A DNA stretch of 64,000 nucleotides from Pseudomonadota bacterium (GTDB taxonomy: Bacteria; Chloroflexota; UBA6077; JAJPHF01). Every line of letters starts with the position of its first letter. Positions within the stretch are counted from its first letter, which is position 1. The translations under genes were made by a program, and so were the position numbers. Shown in pieces: positions 1 through 9,512 of this stretch. The DNA is taken from NCBI GenBank assembly GCA_021325365.1, contig JAJPHF010000083.1, forward strand, positions 54,907 to 118,906, in the 5' to 3' direction. Under the pieces are notes generated by a model. It worked only from the letters and a program-made list of their open reading frames with translations, searched no databases and had not been told where the DNA came from.

Positions 1-1973
1 CGGCTCACCGCCGGCTGGCCGCGCGCGCCGTCGAGCAGCGCCCGCCCCTTGATCTCGTCGAGCATCGCCGCGGCGTCGCGCGCGCGCAGCGGCGCCACCC
101 GCAGCGCCACGTCGTGCAGCACCTCCACGAACACCCCGCCCAGGCCGAACAGCACCGCCGGCCCGAACTGCGGGTCGCGGTTCGCGCCCAGCACTAGCTC
201 CAGCCCCGGCGCCGCCATCGGCTGCACGGCGACCCCCTGGAACTCGGCGCCCGGCACGCTCGCGGCCACCGCCTCTAGCTCGCCGAACGCCTCGTGGACG
301 GCTGCCGCGTCGGCCAGGCCCAGCCGCACGCCACCCACGTCGCTCTTGTGCAGGATCTGCGGCGCGAGCACCTTCGCCGCCACCGGGTAGCCCAGCGCCT
401 CCGCCTGCGCCACCGCCTCGTCGGCCGAGCGCGCCCAGCGCGTGGCGACGACCGGCAGCCCCGCCGCGCGCAGGAGGTCCTTCGCCTCGACCTCGTTCAG
501 CGCCGCGCGGCCGGCGGGCAGCTCGACCCGGATGGGCGAGCGGGGTGCCTCCGGCGCCCCGGCCTGCTCGCGCAGGAAGCGGCTGTAGGCGGCGAGGCGC
601 CCGAGCGCGCGGAAGCCGCGGGCGTAGCCTTGCAGGAACAGCACGCCGTACTCGCGCACCGCGTCCAGCCACTCCTCGCTGAACTGGTCGGAGGTGCGCG
701 ACAGTGTCACGTGGAGCTGGTCGGGGTGCTCGGCACGGGCGGCGGCTAGCTCGTCCAGCCGTTCGCGCAGAACGCCGATGCCGCCCGTGCGCGGGCCGCT
801 AAAGCGCGACACGATGACGTCGATGCCGGGCTGCTGCGCGAAGGCGCGCAGCGCCGCCGGATAGACGGTCGGAATCCAGGGCGAGTTCCAGTTGCCGGTC
901 GTGTCCAGCGGGTTGCTGACCTCGACCTCGGGGTTCAGCCCGGGCCGGATGGCGGCGATCGTCTCGGGTGTCGGGTCGGGCAGCTCGACGCCCGCGGCCT
1001 CGGCGGCGTCGCAGATCAACTCCTTGCCGCCGCCCGAGATCTCGATCACGGCCGCGCGCTCCAGCGGCCGGCGGCGCAGCGTCTGGACCGCGCCGGAATA
1101 CAGCACGCCCATCTCGATGAAGTCGTCGAGGTCGTGGACGCGCGTGACGCCCGTCTGGCGAAAGGCCGCGTCGTACACGGCGTCGCTGCCGCTCAGCGCG
1201 GCGGTGTGGGTGAGCGCCGAGCGCGCGCCCTTCACGGACGCGCCCATCTTCAGCACGACGATCGGCTTGCGCGCCGCCGCCGCGCGCTCGGCCGCCGCCA
1301 GGAACAGCTCCGGCTTGCGGATCGTCTCGATAACCGCCAGCACCACGTCGGTTGCCGGGTCGTCCACGAAGTAGTCGAGCAGGTCGGCGGCGGTCACGAC
1401 AGCCTCATTGCCCGACGAGACGATGTGGCTGAAGCCGAGGCCGCGCGCCGTGCCGTAGGTCAGGATCTCCAGCAGCAGGCCGCCGCTGTTCGAGATGACC
1501 GCCACGTTGCCGGCCTGCACCTTGTCGAGCCCGAGACCGGCGAAGATCGCGCACTTGTTCACGATGGACGCCGCCCCGAAGCAGTTCGGGCCGACGAGCA
1601 GCAGGTCGCGCTCGCGGGCGAGCGCCACCAGCTCGGCTTGCAGCGCACGGCCGTGGTCGTCGTACTCCGCGAAGCCGCCGCCGGGCAGCGTGATCGCCCG
1701 CGCGCCGCGGTCCGCGCAGGCGCGCACGGCCGGGACGACGCCGTCGCGGCCGATGGCGACCACCGCCGCGTCGATGTCGGCCGGCAGGCTGGCCGGGTCC
1801 GGGTAGGCGCGCAGCCCGTGTACCTCCGGGCGCCGCGCGTTGATGGGGTAGAACGTGCCCGTGAAGCCCAGATCGCGGAGCGCCTGATAGGGCGCCCCGC
1901 CGGTGCGCGAGCTATCGGTCGCGCCCACCATGGCGACGGACGAGAAGCGGAACAACGGCTCCAGACGATGCAC
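1..1973 (-). CDS. Acyl-CoA synthetase, NDP-forming (partial, 3' end outside window)
   Basis: Fused ADP-forming acetate/acyl-CoA ligase that interconverts acyl-CoA + ADP + Pi with acid + CoA + ATP. Translating the minus strand from GTG at 1973 gives an N-terminal Rossmann CoA-binding domain (VAMVGATDSSRTGG near residue 13), a succinyl-CoA-ligase-like middle with THTAALSG carrying the expected phospho-histidine, and the start of the ATP-grasp domain (LPVVATRWARS, then YPVAAKVLAPQILHKSDVGGV). The C-terminal end runs off the window. A GGGAGGT ribosome binding site lies 5-6 nt before the GTG. The nearest upstream gene on this strand is the SDR at 2188, about 215 bp away across a repeat. The substrate cannot be told from sequence. 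Confidence 0.88.
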   Translation of the reverse strand, partial: MHRLEPLFRFSSVAMVGATDSSRTGGAPYQALRDLGFTGTFYPINARRPEVHGLRAYPDPASLPADIDAAVVAIGRDGVVPAVRACADRGARAITLPGGGFAEYDDHGRALQAELVALARERDLLLVGPNCFGAASIVNKCAIFAGLGLDKVQAGNVAVISNSGGLLLEILTYGTARGLGFSHIVSSGNEAVVTAADLLDYFVDDPATDVVLAVIETIRKPELFLAAAERAAAARKPIVVLKMGASVKGARSALTHTAALSGSDAVYDAAFRQTGVTRVHDLDDFIEMGVLYSGAVQTLRRRPLERAAVIEISGGGKELICDAAEAAGVELPDPTPETIAAIRPGLNPEVEVSNPLDTTGNWNSPWIPTVYPAALRAFAQQPGIDVIVSRFSGPRTGGIGVLRERLDELAAARAEHPDQLHVTLSRTSDQFSEEWLDAVREYGVLFLQGYARGFRALGRLAAYSRFLREQAGAPEAPRSPIRVELPAGRAALNEVEAKDLLRAAGLPVVATRWARSADEAVAQAEALGYPVAAKVLAPQILHKSDVGGVRLGLADAAAVHEAFGELEAVAASVPGAEFQGVAVQPMAAPGLELVLGANRDPQFGPAVLFGLGGVFVEVLHDVALRVAPLRARDAAAMLDEIKGRALLDGARGQPAVS

Positions 1974-2026
1974 GGGCTACCTCCCAGCGTGTAATCCCAT
2001 CGATTCGTGTGCGCCCATGCGATAGA

Positions 2027-2134
2027 CCCTCACCCGTCCTCGCTGCGCTCGGCCGGCCTCTCCCAGGGGGAGAGGCAACGAGGCGCCGCACCCGTCCTAC
2101 TCCCTCTCCCCCTGGGAGAGGGTTGGGGTGAGGG
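2027..2134. repeat. Family A palindromic repeat, bipartite ~108 bp
   Basis: Intergenic element made of two hairpins built from CCTCTCCC/GGGAGAGG arms, bounded by CCCTCAC and GTGAGGG. It matches, in reverse-complement orientation and with few mismatches, the block at 21295-21403, including the non-palindromic middle. Simpler copies lie at 6831-6947, 10829-10949 and 49859-49940. No ORF is associated; it looks like a REP/MITE-type dispersed repeat. Confidence 0.8.
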
Positions 2135-2187
2135 CGTCCCCGGACTGCCGCGGCCTGCATCCATCACGAACGGGTTTCGCTCCCGCG

Positions 2188-3123
2188 TCACCGCCGCAGC
2201 TCCGCCACGAAGTCGCGGATGCCCGCCTCCAGATCGAATTGCGGCTCGTAGCCGAGCTCCGCGCGGGCGCGGGTCAGGTCGAACGGCTGCTGGCGCGCGT
2301 GGCGGTCCGGACGCGGCGGGCCGCTGCGGCTGGCGGTCGCGCCGGGGATCACGCGCTGCAGCGCCTGCATGATCGTATCGGGCGTGGCGAGCACGCCAGT
2401 GCCGATGTTGTAGACCTGGTGCGGCAGCCGCGCGGCGTGCACGGCCGCCGCCACGCCGCGGCCGGCGTCCTTCGCGTAGATCATCTCGTTGCTCTCGGGG
2501 ATGCCAGCGCCGATCGGCGCCGGGCGCCCCTCCAGCGCGGCTTGCAGCAGCGCGTGCATGCCCTGGCCGATGCCCGAGCCGCCGGTGTAGTGGCCGTAGC
2601 CGTAGACGCCGGCGAAGCGCAGCAGCGCCAGCTCGAACCCGTACGCCGCGGCGTAGGCCTTCAGCACCTGCTCGCAGGCCACCTTGGAGGCGGCGTAGAC
2701 CGCATCGCCGCCGACGGGGAACTCCTCGGTGAGCGGCGCCGTCTGCGGCTGCGACAGGTCGTTGACGCCCTGTGTGCTCGCGTGCACCAGCCGCCGCACG
2801 CCGCCAAGCCGCACCGCCTCGGCGACGTTGATCGTGCCGCCGATGTTCACCTGAAAGCCGCGATACGGCACTTGCTGAGCGTTGCCGCCAATCAGCCCGG
2901 CCGTGTGGACGACGCACTCGGGCTGCGCGGCCTGGACCGCTTCCAGCACCGCCGGCAGCTCGCGCGTGTCGCCGCGCACCAGCCGCACGTCGCCGCCGAC
3001 GACGCGGGCCACGTAGTCCTCACGCGGCGTGAGGTCGAATAGCGTGACCTGGTCCCCGCGCGCCACCAGCTCGCGCGCCGCGTGGCAGCCGATCAGCCCC
3101 GCCCCCGTGATAAGCACCCGCAT
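2188..3123 (-). CDS. NAD(P)-dependent epimerase/dehydratase (extended SDR)
   Basis: 311-aa extended short-chain dehydrogenase, probably acting on a nucleotide sugar or related metabolite. It begins [12 protein letters not shown] with the GxxGxxG nucleotide-binding loop at residues 7-12, followed by an acidic residue (LFD) at the end of beta-2, which suggests NAD preference. The catalytic YxxxK is seen as YAASK, and the STQGV segment supplies the catalytic Ser/Thr. The late [10 protein letters not shown] motif is typical of epimerases. ATG 3123 is chosen because GGAGGGG sits just upstream and the protein begins exactly at the Rossmann fold; longer in-frame starts add non-conserved residues. 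It is divergent from the CoA-transferase at 3206, with 82 bp between them. Confidence 0.88.
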   Translation of the reverse strand: MRVLITGAGLIGCHAARELVARGDQVTLFDLTPREDYVARVVGGDVRLVRGDTRELPAVLEAVQAAQPECVVHTAGLIGGNAQQVPYRGFQVNIGGTINVAEAVRLGGVRRLVHASTQGVNDLSQPQTAPLTEEFPVGGDAVYAASKVACEQVLKAYAAAYGFELALLRFAGVYGYGHYTGGSGIGQGMHALLQAALEGRPAPIGAGIPESNEMIYAKDAGRGVAAAVHAARLPHQVYNIGTGVLATPDTIMQALQRVIPGATASRSGPPRPDRHARQQPFDLTRARAELGYEPQFDLEAGIRDFVAELRR

Positions 3124-3205
3124 CGCGTCCCCTCCCTCCGTCGCCGCCAGGCGCCGTGTTATACCAGGGCGGCACGCGCGGGAGTATCCGGCGAGGAGGC
3201 AGTCC

Positions 3206-5542
3206 GTGGCGGGACCGCTGGCGGGCGTGCGGGTAATCGACTTCGGGCAGTATATCCCCGGGCCGCTGGCCGCCATGCTGCTCGCCGACGCGGGCGCCGA
3301 CGTGATCCGCGTCGAGCCGCCGGGCGGGCCGCGCTGGGCCACGCCCGCGAACGCGACCTGGAACCGCGGCAAGCGCGGCATCGCGCTCAACCTGAAGGAC
3401 GCCGCCGACCAGGCCACCGCGCGGCGGCTCGTCGCCTCCGCCGACGTGGTGGTCGAGAACTTCCGGACGGGCGTCATGGAGCGGCTGGGGCTCGGCCCGC
3501 GCGCCATGACGGAGGCCGACCCACGCCTGATCTACCTGTCGCTGCCCGGCTTCGCCGCCGACGATCCGCGCGCCGCGCTGCCGGCCTGGGAGGGCGTCGT
3601 CGGCGCGGCGACGGGCACCTATCGCGCGGCCGCGGCAGGTGGCCAGGCCGGCCAGGCCGTGTACACGGCCATCCCGATCGCGTCGCACTTCGCCGCCTTC
3701 CTGGGCGCGGTCGGCGTCGCCATGGCGCTCGTCGCCCGCGAGCGCGACGGGCGCGGCCAGCGCATCGAGGTGCCGCTGTTCGACGCCACCTTCGCGGCGA
3801 TCGGCGCCCACGGCCTGCTGATCGACGGCCAGCCCGCCGGCGGCCGGCCCGACGACTTCTGGGGCGGCCGCTTCCAGTGCGCCGACGGCCGCTGGGTCCA
3901 CTTCAGCGGCTCCACGCCCCGCTTCCGCGAGCGCCTGCTGGACGCTACCGGCAACGGCCAGTGGCGCGACGACGGGCTGCTCGACCTTGGGCGGCTGGCG
4001 CGCGAGCCGGCCCTGGAGGCCACCCTGCGCGAGCGGCTGCGAGCGCTTTTCCTGACCCGCTCGGCGCAGGAGTGGGAGGACCTGGGCGGCGCCGCCGTCA
4101 CGCCGATCAGCCTCTGCCGCACGACGGCCGAGTGGCTCGCCGCGCCGCACGCGCGTGCCGCTCGCATCGTCTGGCCCGTGGACGATCCCGGTCTCGGCAC
4201 CGTCTGGCAGCCGGGCGCGGCGGTGCGGCTCTCGGAGTGGCCAAGCGAGCGTCCACGTCCCGCGCCCGCCCCCGACGCCGACCGCGCCGCCGTGCTGGCC
4301 GGCCTGGAATGCTCCCCCGCACCGCCGCCCGCTGCAGAGCTTCCATCCCCGCTACAGAGCGCGCTCGAAGGCTACCGGGTGGTCGATCTGACGCAGGTGC
4401 TGGCGGGGCCAACGGCCGGGCGCACGCTCGCCGAGTTCGGCGCCGACGTGGTGAAGATCAACAACCCGCGCGAGGAGGGCACCGGCTATCATACCAGCGT
4501 TCACCGCTACCACACCGACGTGAACCGGGCGAAGCGCACGGTGCTGCTCGACCTGAAAACGCCCGAGGGGCAGGACATCCTGCACCGGCTGGTGCGCGAC
4601 GCCGACGTGGTGTTGCAGAACGCGCGGCGGGGCGTGGCCGAGCGGCTGGGCGCCGGTTACGAGCAGCTGCGGGCGCTACGGCCCGACCTGATCTACGTCT
4701 CGATCAGCGCTTACGGCTACGACGGCCCGTGGGGCGCCTGGCCGGGCTACGAGTCGAACGCCCAGGCGGTGAGCGGCATGCAGGTGCGCTTCGGCGGCGA
4801 CGGTCCGCCGCTCATGCAGCCGTTCGCCATCGACGACTACGGCACGGGGCTGCTCGCGGCCTTCGGCGTGGCGCTGGCCCTGTACCATCGCCTGCGCACC
4901 GGGCGCGGCCAGCGCGTCGAGGCGGCGCTGGCCTTCACCGCCTCGCTGCTCCAGTCGCCCTACCTGCAAGACTACGCCGGCCAGGTGTGGGACGAGCCGC
5001 GCGGCCAGACGGCGCTCGGCAGCGGGCCGCTCCAGCGCCTCTACCGCGCGAGCGACGGGTGGCTGTTCCTCGGCGCACGCGCGGCCGACCTGCCGGCACT
5101 CGCCCAGGTCGAGGGCCTGGCCGGCATCGAGCACCTGCCCGCCTCCGCTCCCACGGCGGGTAGTCCTCAGCCGGACGACGCGCTCGCGCGCTTCCTGGAA
5201 GAGCGCCTCGCCACCGCCCCGGCCGCCGCGTGGGTCGCCCGCCTCACGGCCGCCGGCATCGGCGCGCAGCCGGTGGCCGCCGTCCCGGACCTCATGACGG
5301 ACCCCTGGGTCGTCGCGCACGGCCTCAGCGTCACGCGCGAGCACGACACCGGCGAGCGCATCACCACGATCGGCCCCGCCGCCCGCCTCGCCCGCACGCC
5401 CGCCGTCGCCGGCCGCCCGGCCGCCTCCCCCGGCGCCGACGCGGCCTCGGTCCTCCGGGACCTGGCCCTCGAGGACCAGTTAGAGCCGTTGCTGGCGAAG
5501 GGCGTCCTCGCCGTCGAGCGCCCGCCCGCCGCGCGGCCCTAG
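3206..5542 (+). CDS. CaiB/BaiF family CoA-transferase, tandem two-domain fusion
   Basis: 778-aa protein made of two class III CoA-transferase domains (residues about 1-370 and 395-775); the usual family member is about 400 aa. Each half starts with the typical strand ([33 protein letters not shown]) and has a GADV(I/V)K-like CoA-binding segment. The catalytic aspartate that carries the acyl-CoA anhydride in formyl-CoA transferase aligns with D544 in the second half (IDDYGTG), but with Ser in the first half (IPIASHF), so only the second half looks catalytic. GTG 3206 follows GAGGAGG by about 6 nt; an in-frame upstream extension to 3029 would overlap the divergent SDR gene. A similar fusion lies at 12016-14487. 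The CoA donor and acceptor are unknown. Confidence 0.9.
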   Translation: MAGPLAGVRVIDFGQYIPGPLAAMLLADAGADVIRVEPPGGPRWATPANATWNRGKRGIALNLKDAADQATARRLVASADVVVENFRTGVMERLGLGPRAMTEADPRLIYLSLPGFAADDPRAALPAWEGVVGAATGTYRAAAAGGQAGQAVYTAIPIASHFAAFLGAVGVAMALVARERDGRGQRIEVPLFDATFAAIGAHGLLIDGQPAGGRPDDFWGGRFQCADGRWVHFSGSTPRFRERLLDATGNGQWRDDGLLDLGRLAREPALEATLRERLRALFLTRSAQEWEDLGGAAVTPISLCRTTAEWLAAPHARAARIVWPVDDPGLGTVWQPGAAVRLSEWPSERPRPAPAPDADRAAVLAGLECSPAPPPAAELPSPLQSALEGYRVVDLTQVLAGPTAGRTLAEFGADVVKINNPREEGTGYHTSVHRYHTDVNRAKRTVLLDLKTPEGQDILHRLVRDADVVLQNARRGVAERLGAGYEQLRALRPDLIYVSISAYGYDGPWGAWPGYESNAQAVSGMQVRFGGDGPPLMQPFAIDDYGTGLLAAFGVALALYHRLRTGRGQRVEAALAFTASLLQSPYLQDYAGQVWDEPRGQTALGSGPLQRLYRASDGWLFLGARAADLPALAQVEGLAGIEHLPASAPTAGSPQPDDALARFLEERLATAPAAAWVARLTAAGIGAQPVAAVPDLMTDPWVVAHGLSVTREHDTGERITTIGPAARLARTPAVAGRPAASPGADAASVLRDLALEDQLEPLLAKGVLAVERPPAARP

Positions 5543-5729
5543 GAGGCTCCCGCTCGCCGCGACGAGCATCGCTCCTCCCGCCTACCCTCTGCCCCGCGTG
5601 AGAATTGCGTGAGAATTCGCGGAAGCGCGCGTCGCCGGCCTGCCGGCGGCTCGCTTTCTGCGAGAGGACTGTTAGCGAGCGTCCGGGGCGCCCCGCGGCG
5701 CCGCAACCTCCGTGGGGAGCGATGAAGCG

Positions 5730-6731
5730 ATGAGGACGCTCGCCGCCGCGCTAATGGTCATACTCGTTGGCATTCTCGTCTCCCCGGCCGGCGCGGGGGC
5801 GACCGTCCGGCGGGCATCCGCTCCGTCCTCGGGAACCGGCGACCTGCCGCGGGTCGCCGCGGCACCCGTGGCCGACGAGTCGGACGCGGGGCAATGGGTG
5901 GCCGTCCACACGCCCACGGACCTCTGGTCGGCGCCGGAAGAGGGGACCGACTTCGGCCCGATTCGGCAATGGTCCTATCTCCAGCTCACCGGGACGGCGG
6001 AGGGCGGGCGCCTCTACGTCTACAACCCGCGGACCGACAACTACGCTTGGATCGACGCCGCCGCCGTGGGGCCGGTCCCGCCGCCGCCCGAGGGGTACTT
6101 CGACAAGCCGCAGGTGCTCTACAGCGTAGACCTTCCGGGCCGCATCATCGGCAGCTTCAACGTGCGCAGCTGGCCCGCGGTGGACAGCGGCACGTACCTC
6201 CGCACACTGGGGCCTAACACGCCCGTCCAGGTGTCCGATGCAGTGGTCGGCGACGACGGCGCGACCTGGTACCAGATCGGCGATGACGAGTACGTTCGCA
6301 GCGACGGTGTGCGGCTCCCGAAGTCGCCGCCCCAGGTATTTTCGGGCCGCTGGATCGACGTGGACCTCAGCGAGCCGGCCATGATCGTCGCCTACGAGGA
6401 CGACCGCGCCGTGTACGCCGCCCTCGCTATCAAAGGCACGACGGTCATGAGCACACCCCTGGGCCTGCACCACATCGTGCGGCGCGTCGAGGACGAGACG
6501 ATGGACAGCGCGACGCTGGGCGTCCCGCGCAACTCGCCGCACGGCTACTACCTGAAGCACGTGCTGTACACGCAGTACTTCACCAACGACGGGGCGGCGA
6601 TCCACTACAACTACTGGTCCAGCATGTGGGGCTATCCCGGCAGCCATGGCTGCCTGGGGCTGAACCTGGACGACTCGCGCTGGTTCTGGGACTGGGCCAC
6701 CGTCGGCACGCCGGTCAACATCCACAACTAG
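5730..6731 (+). CDS. Secreted L,D-transpeptidase (YkuD domain)
   Basis: 333-aa exported cell-wall enzyme predicted to make 3-3 peptidoglycan cross-links or attach proteins to peptide stems. The N terminus MRTLAAALMVILVGILVSP is a clear signal peptide. Residues about 55-210 look like two SH3-like wall-binding repeats (WVAVHTPTDLWSAPEEG; GSFNVRSWPAVDSGTYLR). The C-terminal YkuD catalytic motif is complete: H292 followed by SHGCLG with C308. ATG 5730 has GGGGAG about 11 nt upstream; GTG 5712 in frame would add six residues before the signal peptide. The gene stands alone between a CoA-transferase and a repeat tract. Such enzymes often act in beta-lactam-resistant cross-linking, but the sequence does not show that here. 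Confidence 0.9.
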   Translation: MRTLAAALMVILVGILVSPAGAGATVRRASAPSSGTGDLPRVAAAPVADESDAGQWVAVHTPTDLWSAPEEGTDFGPIRQWSYLQLTGTAEGGRLYVYNPRTDNYAWIDAAAVGPVPPPPEGYFDKPQVLYSVDLPGRIIGSFNVRSWPAVDSGTYLRTLGPNTPVQVSDAVVGDDGATWYQIGDDEYVRSDGVRLPKSPPQVFSGRWIDVDLSEPAMIVAYEDDRAVYAALAIKGTTVMSTPLGLHHIVRRVEDETMDSATLGVPRNSPHGYYLKHVLYTQYFTNDGAAIHYNYWSSMWGYPGSHGCLGLNLDDSRWFWDWATVGTPVNIHN

Positions 6732-6830
6732 CGCGCCCTAATCGGGCATCCCCCGCCGCAGCGCTGCGTGCTGCCGCGGCCGATGCGCGGGGGCGGGTGC
6801 TCCGACACGGCAGATCGCTTGCCCGGACGG

Positions 6831-6947
6831 CCCTCACCCCGACCCTCTCCCAGGGGGAGAGGGGGTAGGATGCTCTCACCCCGGTCCTCTCCCGGGGGAG
6901 AGGGAGTAGGATGCTCTTACCCCGGTCCTCTCCCGGGGGTGAGGGGG
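6831..6947. repeat. Family A repeat, tandem hairpin cluster
   Basis: Three successive CCTCTCCC/GGGAGAGG hairpins. The last two are spaced by a 41-bp period, each unit preceded by TAGGATGCT. It lies between the transpeptidase and the convergent TPP gene, so it could also work as a bidirectional terminator. Confidence 0.8.
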
Positions 6948-6972
6948 AATGTGAAACCGACCGGATCGGGTA

Positions 6973-7551
6973 TCAGGCCGCACCCGCCCGTGCCCGGATG
7001 GCCGCGCGGACCGCGGGGAGCGCTGCTTTGAGCGTGCGGCGCGGCAGGCGGCGGTCGAGCGGCTCGGGCGAGACCTTGAGCGTGACGAAGGTCGGGCCGG
7101 GCCGGCCGACGACCGCGGGCAGGTCGCGCTCCAGCGCTGCCAGGTCGTCGAACTCGCAGACGTGCGGGAAGCCGGCGCCGCGCGCCAGGCCGGCGAAGCT
7201 CACCTGCTCGTGCCCGGGGATCGGCTGGCCGCCTGTCGTGCGGTAGACGCCGTTCTCCAGCACGAAGTGGTAGAAGTTCCGCGGCGCCTGGCTCGCCTCG
7301 GTGACGAGCGTGCCCAGGTTCATGAGGAGGCTGCCGTCGCCATCGAGCACCCACACCCGTAGGGTCGGCACAGCCAGCGCCACGCCCAGCCCCGTGCTGC
7401 CCGCCTTGCCCATCGAGCCCCAGAACGGCAGGTCGAGCGCCGGCAGGCTGCTCGCGTCCTCCCAGGCGATGCCGCCCGTGAACGGCACGATCACCAGCTC
7501 GTCGGTGCGCCGCGCCACCAGCGCTTGCACGGCCGCGCGCAAGTCCATCAT
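6973..7551 (-). CDS. TPP-dependent decarboxylase, TPP-binding (beta) subunit
   Basis: 192-aa protein corresponding to the C-terminal, thiamine-diphosphate-binding third of a pyruvate-decarboxylase-like enzyme, as in split sulfopyruvate or phosphonopyruvate decarboxylases (ComE type). The TPP/Mg motif is clear: GDGSLLMNLGTL, with the paired Asn 26 residues later in VLENGVYRTTGG. MGKAGSTGLGVALA precedes it as in ComE-like proteins. The start ATG 7551 lies 4 nt after the stop of the alpha subunit at 7556, so the two are translationally coupled and should form one heteromeric enzyme. The substrate is unassigned; a 2-oxo acid is expected. Confidence 0.85.
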   Translation of the reverse strand: MMDLRAAVQALVARRTDELVIVPFTGGIAWEDASSLPALDLPFWGSMGKAGSTGLGVALAVPTLRVWVLDGDGSLLMNLGTLVTEASQAPRNFYHFVLENGVYRTTGGQPIPGHEQVSFAGLARGAGFPHVCEFDDLAALERDLPAVVGRPGPTFVTLKVSPEPLDRRLPRRTLKAALPAVRAAIRARAGAA

Positions 7552-7555
7552 GGCG

Positions 7556-8071
7556 CTACTCCCACTCGCCCGCGATCAGCACGGCCACCGGGCCCTGGCG
7601 CCGCTCTGCCTCGGCGAACGCCTCGCGGATGCGCGGCAGCTTGGCGGGCTGGTCGATCAGGTAGTGCGGCACGCCCCAGGCGTCGAGCACCGGCTCCAGG
7701 TAGACGCCGGCCGTGTCCACCATGTCGGCGCGGTCGGGGCGCCAGCCCCGGTAGCCGATCAGCAGCACCAGCGGCAGGTGCAGGTCGATGGCCTGGCCGC
7801 GCAGCGAGTCGCCGGCCTCGAAGAAGCCGGTGTTCTGGATGAGGATGGCCGGCCGCTTGCCGCCCAGCAGCAGGCCGAAGGCGAGGGGGATCGACTCGCC
7901 CTCGCGGCAGATCGGGATGAGCTTGAGGCGCCCGTCGGCCTCGGCCTGGGTCAGCGCCTCGTACATGAAGCCGGACTCGCTGTCCGGCAGCCACACGACG
8001 TGCGTCACGCCGCAGGCGACGAGCTGCTCTACAGCCGCGCGCGCGGGTACGCTGACCTCGGTCGCTTCCAT
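7556..8071 (-). CDS. TPP-dependent decarboxylase, PYR-domain (alpha) subunit
   Basis: 171-aa protein equivalent to the N-terminal pyrimidine-binding domain of TPP enzymes (ComD type). It contains VTHVVWLPDSESG, then ICREGESIPLAFGLLLGGKRP with the glutamate expected to activate the thiamine pyrimidine ring, and NTGFFEAGDSLRG. The next gene supplies the TPP-binding half. ATG 8071 is preferred over the longer reading frame to 8179 because AGGAGG lies 6 nt upstream and conservation begins there. The pair lies downstream of the amidohydrolase at 8280 on the same strand with about 208 bp between. Confidence 0.85.
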   Translation of the reverse strand: MEATEVSVPARAAVEQLVACGVTHVVWLPDSESGFMYEALTQAEADGRLKLIPICREGESIPLAFGLLLGGKRPAILIQNTGFFEAGDSLRGQAIDLHLPLVLLIGYRGWRPDRADMVDTAGVYLEPVLDAWGVPHYLIDQPAKLPRIREAFAEAERRQGPVAVLIAGEWE

Positions 8072-8279
8072 CGCCGTCCTCCTGAATGCCCGCGGGCCTC
8101 GGCTCCCCGCTGCCGCGGCAGCGAAGGTATAGGGGACATCCCCCAGCCCCCCGGCCGGGGAGCGCCCCGGATTGGGCACGGGCCTACCATAGCGCCGCCC
8201 GTTCGACTCGGCAAGGCCGCAGCCGTCAAGTCCGGGCGGGCCGCCCGGGCCGGGGCGGTGCGGCCGGCGTGGGCCGTCG

Positions 8280-9497
8280 CTAGCGCGTGGCGGCGGATGC
8301 CGCGCCCGTAGCCTGTGCCGCGGGCGCGGCGTCGAGGTGGAAGAAGGCGATCGCGTTGTCGGCCACCATGCGCCGGACCTCGTCGGCCGGCACGCCGGCG
8401 AAGTTGCGCGCGAGCACCTGGTCGGAGTGCGGCCACTCCGACTCCTGGTGCGGGAAGTCGGTGGCCCAGATCAGCCGCTCGACGCCGATGTGGTGGCGCA
8501 GCTCGACGCCCGCGCGGTCGGCCTGGAAGCCCCACGAGCAGTGCTCGCGGATGACCTGGCTCAGCGGCCGGTCGAGCTGCGGCACGCCCAGCAGCTCCTC
8601 GCCCCAGCGCGAGTGGCGCTCGTAGCGGATGTCGGCCTGCTCCAGGAAGAACGGCAGCCAGCCGATCTGCGTCTCGGCGAAGAACAGGTGCAGCGTCGGG
8701 AAGCGCTGGAACACGCCGGCCAGCGCCATCTGCACGGCGTTGAACGAGCCGAGGCGGCCGAACTTGGTGAACTGCACGATGAAGTCGCGCACCGGGCCGA
8801 TGCGGTCGAGCACCTGCTTCGAGGCGGCGGGGTATTGGAACGGGGGCCGCGCCCGCTCGCCCGAGCGGTCCAGCTGCTGGTGGATCGTGAGCGGCATCTG
8901 CAGGTCGAGCGCGGCGGCCCAGAAGCGGTCGTCCTCGGGCGTCGGGTAGCCGCGCCCGCTCGGGTAGGCGCTGAGCATCACGCCGCGCAGCCCCTGCCGC
9001 TTGCAATGCTCCAGCTCGGCGATGGCGTCGTCCACGCCCGTCCACGGCACCATGCCGAGGCCGAGCAGGCGGTCGGGCGCGACGGCGCAGTAGTCCTCGG
9101 CCAGGAAGTCGTTGTAGGCGCGCAGGACCGCCTTGTAGGCCGCGTCGTCGCTGATGCTGCGCCACATCGACGGCGAGGAGGCGCCCGGGAACAGCACCTC
9201 GGCGTCGATGCGGTCGGCGTCCTGCTCGCGCAGGCGCTGCTCGGCCGGGCCGGTGCCGGGTGTGGTCTCGTAGTTCTGGCCGAACGGCTGCCAGTGGTCG
9301 CGGCCCTTGCCGCCGTACAGGTCCGACGGCACCTCGCGTAGCGGCCGGCCCTCGATGAGCCAGGCGTCGCCGCCGTCGGGCAGGCGGATCAGGCGCGGCG
9401 CGCGCTCGCGGTGCGCGGCCGGCACGCGGTCGACCCACCACTTGGAGTCGATCTCCAGGTGCGAATCGCCCGAGATGTAGCGGTACTCTCTCGCCAT
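8280..9497 (-). CDS. Amidohydrolase family protein (PF04909)
   Basis: 405-aa metal-dependent TIM-barrel hydrolase or decarboxylase of the ACMSD/gamma-resorcylate-decarboxylase-like group. It begins YISGDSHLEI, where the usual DxHxH metal site is reduced to D-S-H-L-E. Later it has QMPLTIHQQLD with a conserved His, AETQIGWLPFFLEQAD, and WATDFPHQESEWPHS with the conserved Asp and His near residue 360. This arrangement is common in the large subfamily linked to uncharacterised aromatic degradation. The start at 9497 has GAGAGGGG upstream and lies 15 nt after the stop of the class II aldolase, so the two are co-transcribed. Paralogues are at 44094 and 57676. Confidence 0.87.
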   Translation of the reverse strand: MAREYRYISGDSHLEIDSKWWVDRVPAAHRERAPRLIRLPDGGDAWLIEGRPLREVPSDLYGGKGRDHWQPFGQNYETTPGTGPAEQRLREQDADRIDAEVLFPGASSPSMWRSISDDAAYKAVLRAYNDFLAEDYCAVAPDRLLGLGMVPWTGVDDAIAELEHCKRQGLRGVMLSAYPSGRGYPTPEDDRFWAAALDLQMPLTIHQQLDRSGERARPPFQYPAASKQVLDRIGPVRDFIVQFTKFGRLGSFNAVQMALAGVFQRFPTLHLFFAETQIGWLPFFLEQADIRYERHSRWGEELLGVPQLDRPLSQVIREHCSWGFQADRAGVELRHHIGVERLIWATDFPHQESEWPHSDQVLARNFAGVPADEVRRMVADNAIAFFHLDAAPAAQATGAASAATR

Positions 9498-9512
9498 GGC
9501 CCGATTCCCCTC

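Noticed and set aside
6831..6947. Regular hairpin repeats that might be a CRISPR array
   Set aside because: Only two to three units with a 41-bp period; the spacers are themselves repeated, and no cas genes are near. They belong to the dispersed CCCTCTCCC family.
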